Assembly (NCBI GenBank): GCA_045534635.1
Contig: JAZSKB010000026.1
Location: 1-19,991, forward strand
Direction: 5' to 3'
Origin: UBA1205 sp045534635
GTDB lineage: Bacteria; Bacteroidota; Bacteroidia; Bacteroidales; WCHB1-69
DNA: 19,991 bases
The translations under genes were made by a program, and so were the position numbers. The notes beneath the pieces are model-generated. The model did not search any database and was not told the origin of the DNA. It saw only the letters and a list, made by a program, of their open reading frames with translations. How positions within the stretch are numbered: the first letter of the stretch is position 1; each line of letters begins with the position of its first letter. Positions 1 through 6,879 of this stretch are shown here, piece by piece.

Positions 1-29
1 CTTCCATATTCTTAATTTTAACGAACATT
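1..29 (-). CDS. Possible 5' end of a leftward gene running off the window
   Basis: Reading leftward, an ATG at 29-27 opens a frame of nine full codons (MFVKIKNME) that is still open at the window edge. About 65 bases upstream lies a convincing leftward promoter (96-122), so a leftward transcript very probably exists here and this is the first ATG that stays open. There is no clear Shine-Dalgarno site, although the purine-rich AAGGGAAATAA sits just before the ATG. Too little protein is visible to name a family. The promoter could instead drive an RNA gene or a gene whose start lies beyond the window. Confidence 0.35.
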
Positions 30-41
30 TATTTCCCTTGG

Positions 42-104
42 ACTTTTGCAAAAGTTCACTTAAAAACTTTGCAAAAAATTCCACTTAAAACTTTGCAAAG
101 GTAC
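42..104. repeat. Imperfect tandem repeat of about 24 bp containing CTTTGCAAA
   Basis: Two and a half imperfect copies follow one another: 42-64, 65-89 and 90-104. Each begins with ACTTTTGCAAAA or ACTTTGCAAA. The first two end with a (T/C)CACTTAAA segment. The shared TTTGCAAA is a palindrome and is also the right half of the -7 boxes seen elsewhere in this window. The array lies in the inferred 5' leader of the leftward transcript, directly downstream of its -7 box. Confidence 0.6.
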
Positions 105-122
105 AACTTTTTTTAATACAAA
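96..122 (-). promoter_or_regulatory. Leftward promoter, -33 TTTG and -7 TACCTTTG
   Basis: On the minus strand TTTG (122-119) is followed after 15 bases by TACCTTTG (103-96), an exact match to the Bacteroidota -7 consensus TAnnTTTG, and then by CAAAG. The arrangement matches the promoter of the initiator tRNA at 4727-4753 almost base for base, including the TATTA after the -33 box and TTG before the -7 box. Transcription would start near 90-92 and run leftward out of the window. The 15-base spacing is shorter than the 17-23 usually quoted. Confidence 0.6.
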
Positions 123-176
123 TTTTTGTTTTAGAAAAAAAATTTGTTTTTTTTATATTCATATTCATTTTTTTAC

Positions 177-184
177 TTACTTTG
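177..184 (+). promoter_or_regulatory. Probable -7 element for the YqeY-like gene
   Basis: TTACTTTG, followed by CAAA, matches TAnnTTTG with one mismatch and carries the same TTTGCAAA extension as the other promoters in the window. It would start transcription near 188-190 and leave a leader of about 35 bases before the ATG at 224. No convincing -33 TTTG stands at the expected distance. Confidence 0.4.
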
Positions 185-223
185 CAAAATTCAATATTAA
201 TTTTCGATAAAAACAACATAACA

Positions 224-670
224 ATGAGTTTAGAACAAAAAATAAATGAAGACATCAAGCAAGCGATGTTGGCAAAAGACAAAAAAAGTTTGGAAGCATT
301 ACGAGCAGTAAAATCTGCAATTCTCTTACTAAAAACAAACAAATCAGGAGGCGAAATCACTGAAGATTTAGAATTAAAAACGCTTCAAAAATTGGTTAAA
401 CAACGTAAAGAATCAGCAGAATTGTACAAAAATCAAGGAAGAGAAGACCTTTACGAGGAAGAAATTTTTCAAATGAATATTATATCCAAATATTTACCAG
501 AACAATTAAGCATTGATGAAATTAGAAGTCAACTTCAACAAATGATTGCCGATAATGGAATTTCTACTATCAAAGAAATGGGAAAATTAATGGGAATTGC
601 CAACAAAACATTTGCAGGAAAAGCCGATAATAAAACTATCTCGGAAATCATCAAATCACTTTTACAATAA
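224..670 (+). CDS. GatB/YqeY domain-containing protein
   Basis: This encodes a 148-residue cytosolic protein of the YqeY family, which resembles the tRNA-binding C-terminal domain of the GatB subunit of amidotransferase. The length is typical of stand-alone YqeY. Recognisable features are the N-terminal SLEQKINEDIKQAM helix, LEALRAVKSAI, the charged LVKQRKESAELYKNQGREDL segment with EEEI after it, YLPEQLS, and the C-terminal GKLMGIANKTFAGKADNKTISEII. The precise biochemical role of the family is not settled; a link to tRNA or charged-tRNA metabolism is inferred from the GatB similarity. The ATG at 224 is chosen because an in-frame TTG at 182 falls inside the promoter box and the family begins at this Met. 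The gene is monocistronic and ends at a strong hairpin terminator shared with the convergent batA. Confidence 0.9.
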   Translation: MSLEQKINEDIKQAMLAKDKKSLEALRAVKSAILLLKTNKSGGEITEDLELKTLQKLVKQRKESAELYKNQGREDLYEEEIFQMNIISKYLPEQLSIDEIRSQLQQMIADNGISTIKEMGKLMGIANKTFAGKADNKTISEIIKSLLQ

Positions 671-695
671 ACAATTGTAAAACAATATTTTAAAC

Positions 696-735
696 AAGCA
701 CTCTTAGAAATATGCTGTTATTTCTAAGAGTGCTT
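696..735. terminator. Strong bidirectional intrinsic terminator
   Basis: A perfect 17-bp inverted repeat pairs 696-712 with 719-735 around the 6-base loop TGCTGT. T-rich sequence follows on the plus strand (TTTTGTT, overlapping the stem end) and GTTTAAAA follows on the minus strand. It lies between the convergent YqeY-like gene (stop at 670) and batA (stop at 739) and can serve both. Confidence 0.9.
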
Positions 736-738
736 TTG

Positions 739-1734
739 TTAAGATTTGATATTCAATATAGTAGTACTCAAAATAAGTTCTACCACAAAGAAAATGATAG
801 CCATAAATAGAAATGGGAAAAAGACATCGGTTTTATTTGTAAATTGGGTTTCACTAATTTTGCTTTTTTCCATTTTATCTATTTCATTATAAATTTCTGT
901 CAACTTATTTTTATTTTGAGCCCTAAAATACTTTCCATCAGTTTTATCAGCGATAGTTTTAAGCACCTTTTCATCAATTTCAGTTTTAGCATAAAACACT
1001 GAACCATAAGGATTTTTGTAAGGTGCTTCCCCCATACTACCACAACCAATAGTATAAACCCGAATACCAAATTCTTTTGCCAACTCGGCGGCAGATATTG
1101 GGTCTATATAACCACTATTGTTGACCCCATCGGATAATAAAATGATAACTTTACTTTTTACTTCACTATTTCGTAAACGATTAATAGCCGTACCTAAACC
1201 ATCCCCTATTGCTGTACCATCTTCTATAAAATTATTATTCGTAGATTCTAACGATGCCAACAATGTAATATGGTCGGTAGTCAAAGGACATTTTGTATAT
1301 GCTTCTCCAGCATAAACAACCAAAGCCATTCTGTCGGTTGGTCTATTTTGAACAAAATGTTTTATAACATCTTTACAAGCATCTAAACGAGTTGGACGAA
1401 AATCCATTGCCATCATAGAGCCCGAAACATCTAAAGCGAGAACAATATCAATACCTTCTACATCAATTTGTTTGTGAGAATATGAACTTTGAGGACGAGC
1501 CAATGCAATTATCAGCAAAATAAGAGTAAATATTCTAAGTATAAATGGAATATGCAATACCCAAGAACAATATCCTTTGGAACTCAATGGTGCTATTGTG
1601 GAAATTGTAAACGATGAATTTATCTTTTTGTGCTTCCAAATATACCACCCTACTATCAAAGGGATAAGCAACAACAACCAAAATAACGCAGAATTGGCAA
1701 ATTCTAAACTTTTCAAATAGGTGATAATACGCAT
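739..1734 (-). CDS. batA: BatA-like VWA-domain membrane protein
   Basis: This is a 331-residue inner-membrane protein of the Bacteroides aerotolerance family. Two N-terminal membrane segments (about 14-33 and 63-79) flank the characteristic ANSALFWLLLLIP start and end at ALARPQ. A von Willebrand factor A domain follows, with an intact metal-binding MIDAS site: DVSGS at 102-106, Thr174 in DGTAIGDG, and Asp202 in LLSDGVNNSG. A third membrane segment closes the protein (about 304-326). The VWA domain should face the periplasm. Bat proteins work with a MoxR ATPase and have been linked to oxygen tolerance and stress, but the mechanism is unclear. It starts 5 bases after the stop of the BatD-like gene and is last in the four-gene leftward cluster. 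No batB, batC, batD or batE follows; the terminator comes directly after its stop. Confidence 0.9.
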   Translation of the reverse strand: MRIITYLKSLEFANSALFWLLLLIPLIVGWYIWKHKKINSSFTISTIAPLSSKGYCSWVLHIPFILRIFTLILLIIALARPQSSYSHKQIDVEGIDIVLALDVSGSMMAMDFRPTRLDACKDVIKHFVQNRPTDRMALVVYAGEAYTKCPLTTDHITLLASLESTNNNFIEDGTAIGDGLGTAINRLRNSEVKSKVIILLSDGVNNSGYIDPISAAELAKEFGIRVYTIGCGSMGEAPYKNPYGSVFYAKTEIDEKVLKTIADKTDGKYFRAQNKNKLTEIYNEIDKMEKSKISETQFTNKTDVFFPFLFMAIIFFVVELILSTTILNIKS

Positions 1735-1739
1735 TTTTT

Positions 1740-2666
1740 TTATTTTTCTTCTTTTGAAACAATAATTTCTTTCGTTTTAACTATAAAGTCAACAATTTGA
1801 TTGTAAACAGTTATATTTTCATTTGGAATAGGTTGCCCTTTGGCAAATTTTACCAAATCTGCTATTTCAAAAGATTTTTTCAACAGATAAATACACTCTT
1901 TATCAATAGCAATTTGTTCTAAAGCCTCGATAATCTCATTTGTTACCATTTCGGCAGCGGAGATATCCCAACGATTATACAAATAAGTTCGACATATATC
2001 TGTCAATTCGCTATAATATTCTTTCAATTGTCCATTTTCCCACAATCGCTTTTGTCGCAATTGTTCTAAATCTCGCAAGGCAACAATATCTGCAGGTTCT
2101 TTCGGCTTTTCTTTTTTGTCAATAACAATTGAACGATTCTTTTTCAATAAATATTTCCTTACTATATATATTACAATAAACAAAATGGCAACCCCAACAA
2201 CACCATATAATATATATGGTAAAACTTCTTTCAATCGTAATCGCTCTTTCAATGGAGGTTTTATATCTTTGATATTTTCATTAGTATCAACAGCGATAGT
2301 ATTGATTTTCAAAAACATTTCATTAGTTTCACCTAAAAGAACCGAATCAGCATTGAAAAATGGAAGCGATGGTATTGTATATTCGCCCTCATCAAATCCT
2401 GTTAATGTAAATTGCTGTTGTAGAAACATTTGTCCTTCTTCAAAAATTGTATCTACAGCGGTTCGATTAACGATTTCCAATTTGTTTATACAAGTATCAC
2501 ACAAAATCGGAAAAAGCACTTTTTCTTCTGGCGATACTTTCAATTTTACCTCCCATTTCACTTGGTCGCCTATCAAAATTTGATTAGTATCCAATTTTGT
2601 AGAAATATTTTGCGACCAAAGAGATACAACAAAAAAATTACATATCAATAAAACTGCCTTCTTCAT
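1740..2666 (-). CDS. BatD-like secreted/membrane protein of the Bat cluster
   Basis: This 308-residue protein begins with a signal peptide (MKKAVLLICNFFVVSLWSQ). A periplasmic beta-rich domain of about 125 residues follows, with a CDTC cysteine pair near residues 56-59. A single membrane segment lies at about 148-168, then a basic, charged cytosolic region with a helical C-terminal domain (LRDLEQLRQKRLWENG, YYSELTDICRTYLYNRW). This architecture and position, between DUF58 and batA, is standard for Bacteroidota aerotolerance clusters, where the gene is usually annotated as BatD-family or DUF4381-like. No enzymatic motif is seen; a scaffold or partner role for the MoxR/VWA system is inferred. 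Its ATG overlaps the TAA stop of the DUF58 gene by one base (TAATG), which indicates translational coupling. Confidence 0.75.
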   Translation of the reverse strand: MKKAVLLICNFFVVSLWSQNISTKLDTNQILIGDQVKWEVKLKVSPEEKVLFPILCDTCINKLEIVNRTAVDTIFEEGQMFLQQQFTLTGFDEGEYTIPSLPFFNADSVLLGETNEMFLKINTIAVDTNENIKDIKPPLKERLRLKEVLPYILYGVVGVAILFIVIYIVRKYLLKKNRSIVIDKKEKPKEPADIVALRDLEQLRQKRLWENGQLKEYYSELTDICRTYLYNRWDISAAEMVTNEIIEALEQIAIDKECIYLLKKSFEIADLVKFAKGQPIPNENITVYNQIVDFIVKTKEIIVSKEEK

Positions 2667-3532
2667 TATGAGCGTTTTTTAAAAAAATCTTTCAACTTGG
2701 GAATATAATCTTCATCGGTATAAAGTGGAATGACATCTGTTCCCGTTTTTTTAAATATATCATTCAATTGACATTCATTGTTTTTCCACCATTGTGAATG
2801 TTGCTGTCTAATTTCCTTATTTGAAGTATTGATTATCTGTATTTTACCAGATTCGCTATCTCGTATTTGCATAAAACCTACATCTGGCAAGAGCATTTCT
2901 CCCTTATCTCTAATCTTGACAGCAGCAATATCATGCTTATTTCCAGCAATTTGCAATGCTTTTTCAAAATCGGTATCGATAAAATCTGAAATTAGAAATA
3001 AAACACATCGTTTTTTTATAGCATTTGTTAAAAATTGCAATGCCAAACTGGTATCTGTCCTTCCATTTTGAGGTTTTAGGTTGACCAATTCACTTATAAT
3101 ACGCAAAATATGGCTTTTCCCTTTTTTCGGAGGAATAAATTTTTCAATTTTATCATTGTAAAAAAGAACGCCTACCTTATCATTATTGTTGATAGCCGAA
3201 AAAGAAATTACCGCTGCTAATTCTGTTATCAAATCTTGCTTAAACATTTGATGAGTACCAAACAAAGTAGAAGCACTTGTATCAATAACCAACATGACAG
3301 TTTGTTCTCTTTCTTCTTCAAATACTTTTACATAAGGTTGATGAAAACGTGCTGTTACATTCCAATCAATAGAACGAATATCATCACCATAAGTGTATGC
3401 TCGCACTTCACTAAAAGCCATACCACGACCTTTGAATGCACTATGATATTGTCCAGCAAATATTTGCTGGGAAAGATTTCGTGTACGAATCTCAATTTTA
3501 CGAACTTTCTTTAATAATTCACTTGTTTCCAT
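2666..3532 (-). CDS. DUF58 domain-containing protein of the Bat cluster
   Basis: This 288-residue protein carries the DUF58 signature YGDDIRSIDWNVTAR (residues about 48-62). A VWA-like fold follows with a partial metal site, DTSAS at 84-88, and a later SDF motif. DUF58 proteins are almost always next to MoxR ATPases and are thought to be their partners or substrates; the exact function is unknown. No signal peptide or membrane segment is visible, so it is probably cytosolic. The ATG at 3532 is preferred over an in-frame TTG 18 bases upstream because family members begin near METSELLKKVRKIEI. About 115 bases separate it from moxR, with no clear promoter, so the four genes are probably one transcript. 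Its stop overlaps the next start. Confidence 0.9.
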   Translation of the reverse strand: METSELLKKVRKIEIRTRNLSQQIFAGQYHSAFKGRGMAFSEVRAYTYGDDIRSIDWNVTARFHQPYVKVFEEEREQTVMLVIDTSASTLFGTHQMFKQDLITELAAVISFSAINNNDKVGVLFYNDKIEKFIPPKKGKSHILRIISELVNLKPQNGRTDTSLALQFLTNAIKKRCVLFLISDFIDTDFEKALQIAGNKHDIAAVKIRDKGEMLLPDVGFMQIRDSESGKIQIINTSNKEIRQQHSQWWKNNECQLNDIFKKTGTDVIPLYTDEDYIPKLKDFFKKRS

Positions 3533-3648
3533 GGTGTAAATTTTATCCAATTAATAAAATTTCTTGTCAAATAGTAATGTTATTCTTGTGGCACACCATT
3601 TTATCTATTCTTATATTAAAAATTCTATTTTTCAGATTAATTGAACTT

Positions 3649-4644
3649 TTATGGCACATCAACTACATTTACAATTTGAGTGATAATTTCTTCTGTTGTA
3701 ATATTTTCTGCTTCGGCTTCGTAGGTAAGCCCAATTCTATGACGAAGAACAGCATGACAAACAGCACGAATATCTTCTGGAATCACATATCCTCTACGTT
3801 TAATAAATGCGTATGCTTTCGCTGCTAATGCCAAATTAATTGACGCTCTTGGAGAGGCTCCATAAGCAATCATACCTTCAAATTCTGACAATCGATATTC
3901 TTTTGGGAAACGAGTTGCAAAAACAATATCGGTAATATAATTTTCAATTTTTTCATCTAAATATACCTCTTCGACTACTTTTCTCGCTTTTATTATGTCT
4001 TCGCAACTTACAACAGGATTAATTGTTTCTTTTTCTGCTTTAATTTGTTGGCGAAGAATTATTTTTTCTTCATTTTTCGATGGATAAGTAATTACCACTT
4101 TTAGCATAAATCTATCTAATTGAGCCTCTGGCAAAGGATAAGTACCTTCTTGTTCTATAGGATTTTGAGTTGCTAAAACCAAAAATGGCTCTGGCAAAAC
4201 AAAAGTTTCCTCTCCTATTGTAACCTGACGTTCTTGCATTGCTTCCAACAATGCACTTTGCACTTTCGCTGGAGCACGATTTATTTCGTCTGCCAATATA
4301 AAGTTTGCAAATATCGGTCCTTTCTTTACCGAAAAATCTTCATTTTTCTGACTATAAATATGTGTTCCTATCACATCTGCTGGCAATAAATCGGGAGTAA
4401 ATTGTATTCTATTGTATTTGGCTTTTATTGCTTGTGATAATGATTTTATAGCCAATGTTTTTGCCAATCCTGGAACTCCTTCCAATAGTATATGACCATT
4501 GGACAACAAGCCTATAAGTAAATGTTCCAACATCGCTTTTTGTCCAACAATTACTTTACTCAATTCCATATTGAGCAAATCAACAAAAGAACTTTCTTGA
4601 TTTATTCTGTCATTCAATGCTTTAATATCTACTATTTCTGTCAT
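3649..4644 (-). CDS. MoxR-family AAA+ ATPase
   Basis: This 331-residue AAA+ ATPase has the complete motif set: Walker A GVPGLAKT (56-63), Walker B ILADE (116-120) with the MoxR-typical INRAPAKVQSALLEAMQERQ after it, sensor 1 ATQNP (158-162), and sensor 2 GASPRA (262-267). MoxR ATPases act as chaperone-like factors that mature or remodel VWA-domain partners, here most likely the DUF58 and BatA proteins encoded downstream. The ATG at 4644 is chosen over an in-frame GTG at 4683, because relatives start at a short M-x-E-x-VDI segment and the upstream 13 residues look unrelated. It is first in the leftward cluster and divergent from the initiator tRNA, with a -7 box at 4722-4715. Confidence 0.92.
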   Translation of the reverse strand: MTEIVDIKALNDRINQESSFVDLLNMELSKVIVGQKAMLEHLLIGLLSNGHILLEGVPGLAKTLAIKSLSQAIKAKYNRIQFTPDLLPADVIGTHIYSQKNEDFSVKKGPIFANFILADEINRAPAKVQSALLEAMQERQVTIGEETFVLPEPFLVLATQNPIEQEGTYPLPEAQLDRFMLKVVITYPSKNEEKIILRQQIKAEKETINPVVSCEDIIKARKVVEEVYLDEKIENYITDIVFATRFPKEYRLSEFEGMIAYGASPRASINLALAAKAYAFIKRRGYVIPEDIRAVCHAVLRHRIGLTYEAEAENITTEEIITQIVNVVDVP

Positions 4645-4714
4645 ATCAAATTGTTTTTTAATATTTTTAGTACTGAATTTCACTTATAACGCATTTTTTT
4701 TTAAAATATTTTTG

Positions 4715-4722
4715 CAAAAATA
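4715..4722 (-). promoter_or_regulatory. Candidate -7 element of the moxR-DUF58-batA cluster
   Basis: Read leftward this is TATTTTTG, an exact match to TAnnTTTG, giving a leader of about 65 bases to the moxR ATG at 4644. No TTG is found at the expected -33 distance. The box lies just outside the divergent tRNA promoter (4727-4753), so the two initiation regions are nearly adjacent. In such A/T-rich DNA a chance match is possible. Confidence 0.4.
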
Positions 4723-4726
4723 AATT

Positions 4727-4753
4727 TTTGTATTATTTTTTTTTGTACCTTTG
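4727..4753 (+). promoter_or_regulatory. Promoter of the initiator tRNA gene
   Basis: TTTG (4727-4730), 15 bases, then TACCTTTG (4746-4753), followed by CAAAG. The -7 box matches TAnnTTTG exactly. Transcription should start near 4757, about 30 bases before the mature tRNA. The same arrangement, with matching bases either side of an A- or T-rich spacer core, recurs on the minus strand at 96-122. Confidence 0.7.
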
Positions 4754-4787
4754 CAAAGTGATATTTGAAAGCAAATATTAATCATAT

Positions 4788-4859
<72 letters not shown>

Positions 4860-4927
4860 CAAATTTTAGTTCATATTTAAAAATTTTTTATTGTTAAACA
4901 ACTTGTTTTATTATCCAATAACATCAA

Positions 4928-4967
4928 AAAAGAATTTAGCCTTACATTTGTAAGGCTAAATTCTTTT
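4928..4967 (+). terminator. Intrinsic terminator after tRNA-fMet
   Basis: A perfect 15-bp stem pairs 4931-4945 with 4950-4964 around loop ATTT, extendable by three A-T pairs (4928-4930 with 4965-4967) into the T-run. It should end the tRNA transcript. It finishes only 8 bases before the ATG of the methyltransferase gene at 4976, so it also lies where that gene's leader would be. Confidence 0.85.
4943..4950 (+). promoter_or_regulatory. Possible -7 box inside the terminator hairpin
   Basis: TACATTTG, spanning the loop and the top of the tRNA terminator stem, matches TAnnTTTG exactly. It would start transcription near 4954-4957, giving the methyltransferase gene a leader of about 20 bases that escapes the hairpin. 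No -33 TTG is seen at a normal distance, so this is a suggestion only. Confidence 0.3.
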
Positions 4968-4975
4968 ATAAAAGT

Positions 4976-5746
4976 ATGATTTATAGTATTTTTGCATATA
5001 TCAATTATTGTTTTAAAAGAAAAAAATCGGCACATTCGCCATTTGTTTACAAATTCATTGTTGAGGTTTTACAAAGCAAAACAAACAATGAACAATGGAG
5101 AATTATTGAAAAAGAAAGACAGCGATTACTAAAAAATCACAACAAAATTCATGTGTTAGACCTTGGTGTCAAAGGTCGCAAAAATGGACTTATTTCCAAT
5201 CGAAGTATTCGTTCCATTACCGCAAAATCCTGCAAAAATGCAAAAACATGTCGTATTTTATCTCGAATTGTTGAATATTTTGCCTGTAAAAACATCGTAG
5301 AATTGGGAACAGCCACCGGTATGAGTGCCGCATATATGGCTGTAGCCTCTCCTACTTCTCAAGTACTTACTATTGAAGGTTGTCCAGAAATTGCCAAAAT
5401 CGCTGGTGAAGTATTTCAGAATATCAAAACAAAAAATATTGAAATTATCAACGCCGATTTTGATTATGCAATAGAACATTTTGCCAATAAATTTGAAAAT
5501 ATTGACCTCCTTTTTATTGATGGCAATCACGATTACGAACCAACAATCCGCTATTTCAATTTTGCTAAAAAATATGCAAAAGAAGATACTATTTTTATTT
5601 TTGATGACATTCATTGGTCTAAAAATATGAATCGTGCTTGGCAAGAAGTTAAACAAGATAAACAAGTGAAAATTACTATTGATTTATTCAATATCGGCAT
5701 CGTTTTCTTCAAAGACGGACTTTCTAAACAAGATTTTATGTTATAA
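4976..5746 (+). CDS. Class I SAM-dependent methyltransferase
   Basis: This 256-residue cytosolic methyltransferase has a Rossmann fold. SAM motif I is VELGTATG (108-115) followed by MSAAYMA, the acidic end of strand 2 is TIEG (132-135), and the catalytic-domain motif is IDLLFIDGNHDYEPT (176-190), with FIFDDIHWS further on. The FIDGNHDY/DDIHW pattern is typical of O-methyltransferase-like (Methyltransf_24) families. The substrate cannot be told from sequence. The N-terminal HSPFVYKF motif is shared by many Bacteroidota homologues, which supports the ATG at 4976 despite its position only 8 bases after a terminator hairpin. It appears monocistronic; the next gene has its own -7 box. Confidence 0.85.
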   Translation: MIYSIFAYINYCFKRKKSAHSPFVYKFIVEVLQSKTNNEQWRIIEKERQRLLKNHNKIHVLDLGVKGRKNGLISNRSIRSITAKSCKNAKTCRILSRIVEYFACKNIVELGTATGMSAAYMAVASPTSQVLTIEGCPEIAKIAGEVFQNIKTKNIEIINADFDYAIEHFANKFENIDLLFIDGNHDYEPTIRYFNFAKKYAKEDTIFIFDDIHWSKNMNRAWQEVKQDKQVKITIDLFNIGIVFFKDGLSKQDFML

Positions 5747-5783
5747 TTTTCTACTTTTTTTTAAACTATATTAAATATTATTG

Positions 5784-5791
5784 TATCTTTG
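5784..5791 (+). promoter_or_regulatory. -7 element of the thioredoxin-aat-rlmL unit
   Basis: TATCTTTG, followed by CAG, is an exact match to TAnnTTTG. It would start transcription near 5795, about 25 bases before the ATG at 5819. No clear -33 TTTG is present; the sequence upstream is nearly all A and T. Confidence 0.55.
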
Positions 5792-5818
5792 CAGATGTAT
5801 TTTAAATAAATTTTAAAG

Positions 5819-6877
5819 ATGAAAAAAATAAGTTTTATTGTAATTCTTTTTATGTTGATAGAATTGGTATCTGCTGGTTCTTTTTCTTTAAAAGGTACTA
5901 TTGCTAACTTTAAAGAGGGCGAAAATATACAGATAATCAATCCATTTACAAGAGAAAATGCTGTTTTAGAAACAACTACTGTTGGTAAAAAAGGCAATTA
6001 TGAATTTAAATATATGCCTTCTGATATTGGATTTTTCTATCTTCGATATGGCACAAACAAACACATGATTATTGTGTTGAAACCCAATAATAGTGCAACT
6101 CTTGACTTCGATGCCAACAATATGGAAATTATCAAAGTTCAAGATTCTAAAGAACTTGCATTATTGCAAAAATACAGCAAACAATTAGTAGAATTTGATG
6201 CTAAAATGCAACAAGCAAAAGTAAGCAATCAAGTTGAAAATATTGTTAAAGTAGAAACAGAAAGAATGATAAATTTACAAACATTGTGTTTGAACAATTC
6301 AAACAATTATGCTACTTTACTTATTATGGAACAACTTCCAATGGAAAACAATTTTAGCATTTACGATAGTGTTTACAATACATTGAGTTCATTATATCCT
6401 AACAATGGATACCTTAACGCAAAATTGAATGAATATAAAACGTATCGTAAAACAATGATTGGAACTCCAGCACCAGAAATAGAACAACCAACTCCTGACG
6501 GCAAAAAGTTGGCTCTCTCTTCTCTAAAAGGAAAAGTTGTTTTGATTGATTTTTGGGCTTCTTGGTGTGGTCCTTGCAGAAAAGAAAACCCTAATATGGT
6601 TCGTTTGTACAATACTTACAAAGAATATGGATTTGATATTTTAGGTGTTTCTTTAGATAAATATAAAACCAAATGGATTGAAGCAATAGAAAACGACAAA
6701 CTTACTTGGAATCACGTTAGCGATTTGGGATATTGGCAATCTCAACCTGCAATTGATTATGGTGTAACAAGTATTCCTTATACCGTTCTTCTTGACAAAG
6801 AAGGCAATATTGTTGCTAAAGGATTGAGAGGAAGCGAATTGGAGAACAAAATAAAAGAAGTTTTGGGCATTCAATAA
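5819..6877 (+). CDS. Secreted TlpA-like thiol:disulfide protein with N-terminal DUF4369-like domain
   Basis: This 352-residue protein has a signal peptide (about 1-19, MKKISFIVILFMLIELVSA), without a lipobox. A beta-rich domain at about 21-110 fits the DUF4369 type common in Bacteroidota thioredoxins, followed by a helical linker to about 212. The C-terminal AhpC/TSA-thioredoxin domain has the active site WCGPC (Cys250 and Cys253) and the cis-proline in TSIPYTVLLD (Pro320). It should work in the periplasm as a disulfide reductase or isomerase, or in cytochrome c maturation; which one cannot be decided. It is preceded by its own -7 box. Its stop is only 2 bases before aat, so the two are co-transcribed, although no functional link is obvious. 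Confidence 0.88.
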   Translation: MKKISFIVILFMLIELVSAGSFSLKGTIANFKEGENIQIINPFTRENAVLETTTVGKKGNYEFKYMPSDIGFFYLRYGTNKHMIIVLKPNNSATLDFDANNMEIIKVQDSKELALLQKYSKQLVEFDAKMQQAKVSNQVENIVKVETERMINLQTLCLNNSNNYATLLIMEQLPMENNFSIYDSVYNTLSSLYPNNGYLNAKLNEYKTYRKTMIGTPAPEIEQPTPDGKKLALSSLKGKVVLIDFWASWCGPCRKENPNMVRLYNTYKEYGFDILGVSLDKYKTKWIEAIENDKLTWNHVSDLGYWQSQPAIDYGVTSIPYTVLLDKEGNIVAKGLRGSELENKIKEVLGIQ

Positions 6878-6879
6878 AT

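Noticed and set aside
42..104. CRISPR-like repeat array
   Set aside because: The units are adjacent without spacers, too short and too divergent.
182..223. Upstream TTG start extending the YqeY-like protein by 14 residues
   Set aside because: It falls on the promoter -7 box, and the family begins at the ATG at 224.
2116..2583. 155-residue rightward open frame opposite the BatD-like gene
   Set aside because: It is antisense to a gene with a clear signal peptide, membrane segment and operon position, and shows no recognisable motif.
4645..4683. GTG start extending MoxR by 13 residues
   Set aside because: The extension is Lys/Asn/Phe-rich and unlike MoxR N-termini; the ATG at 4644 gives the expected start.
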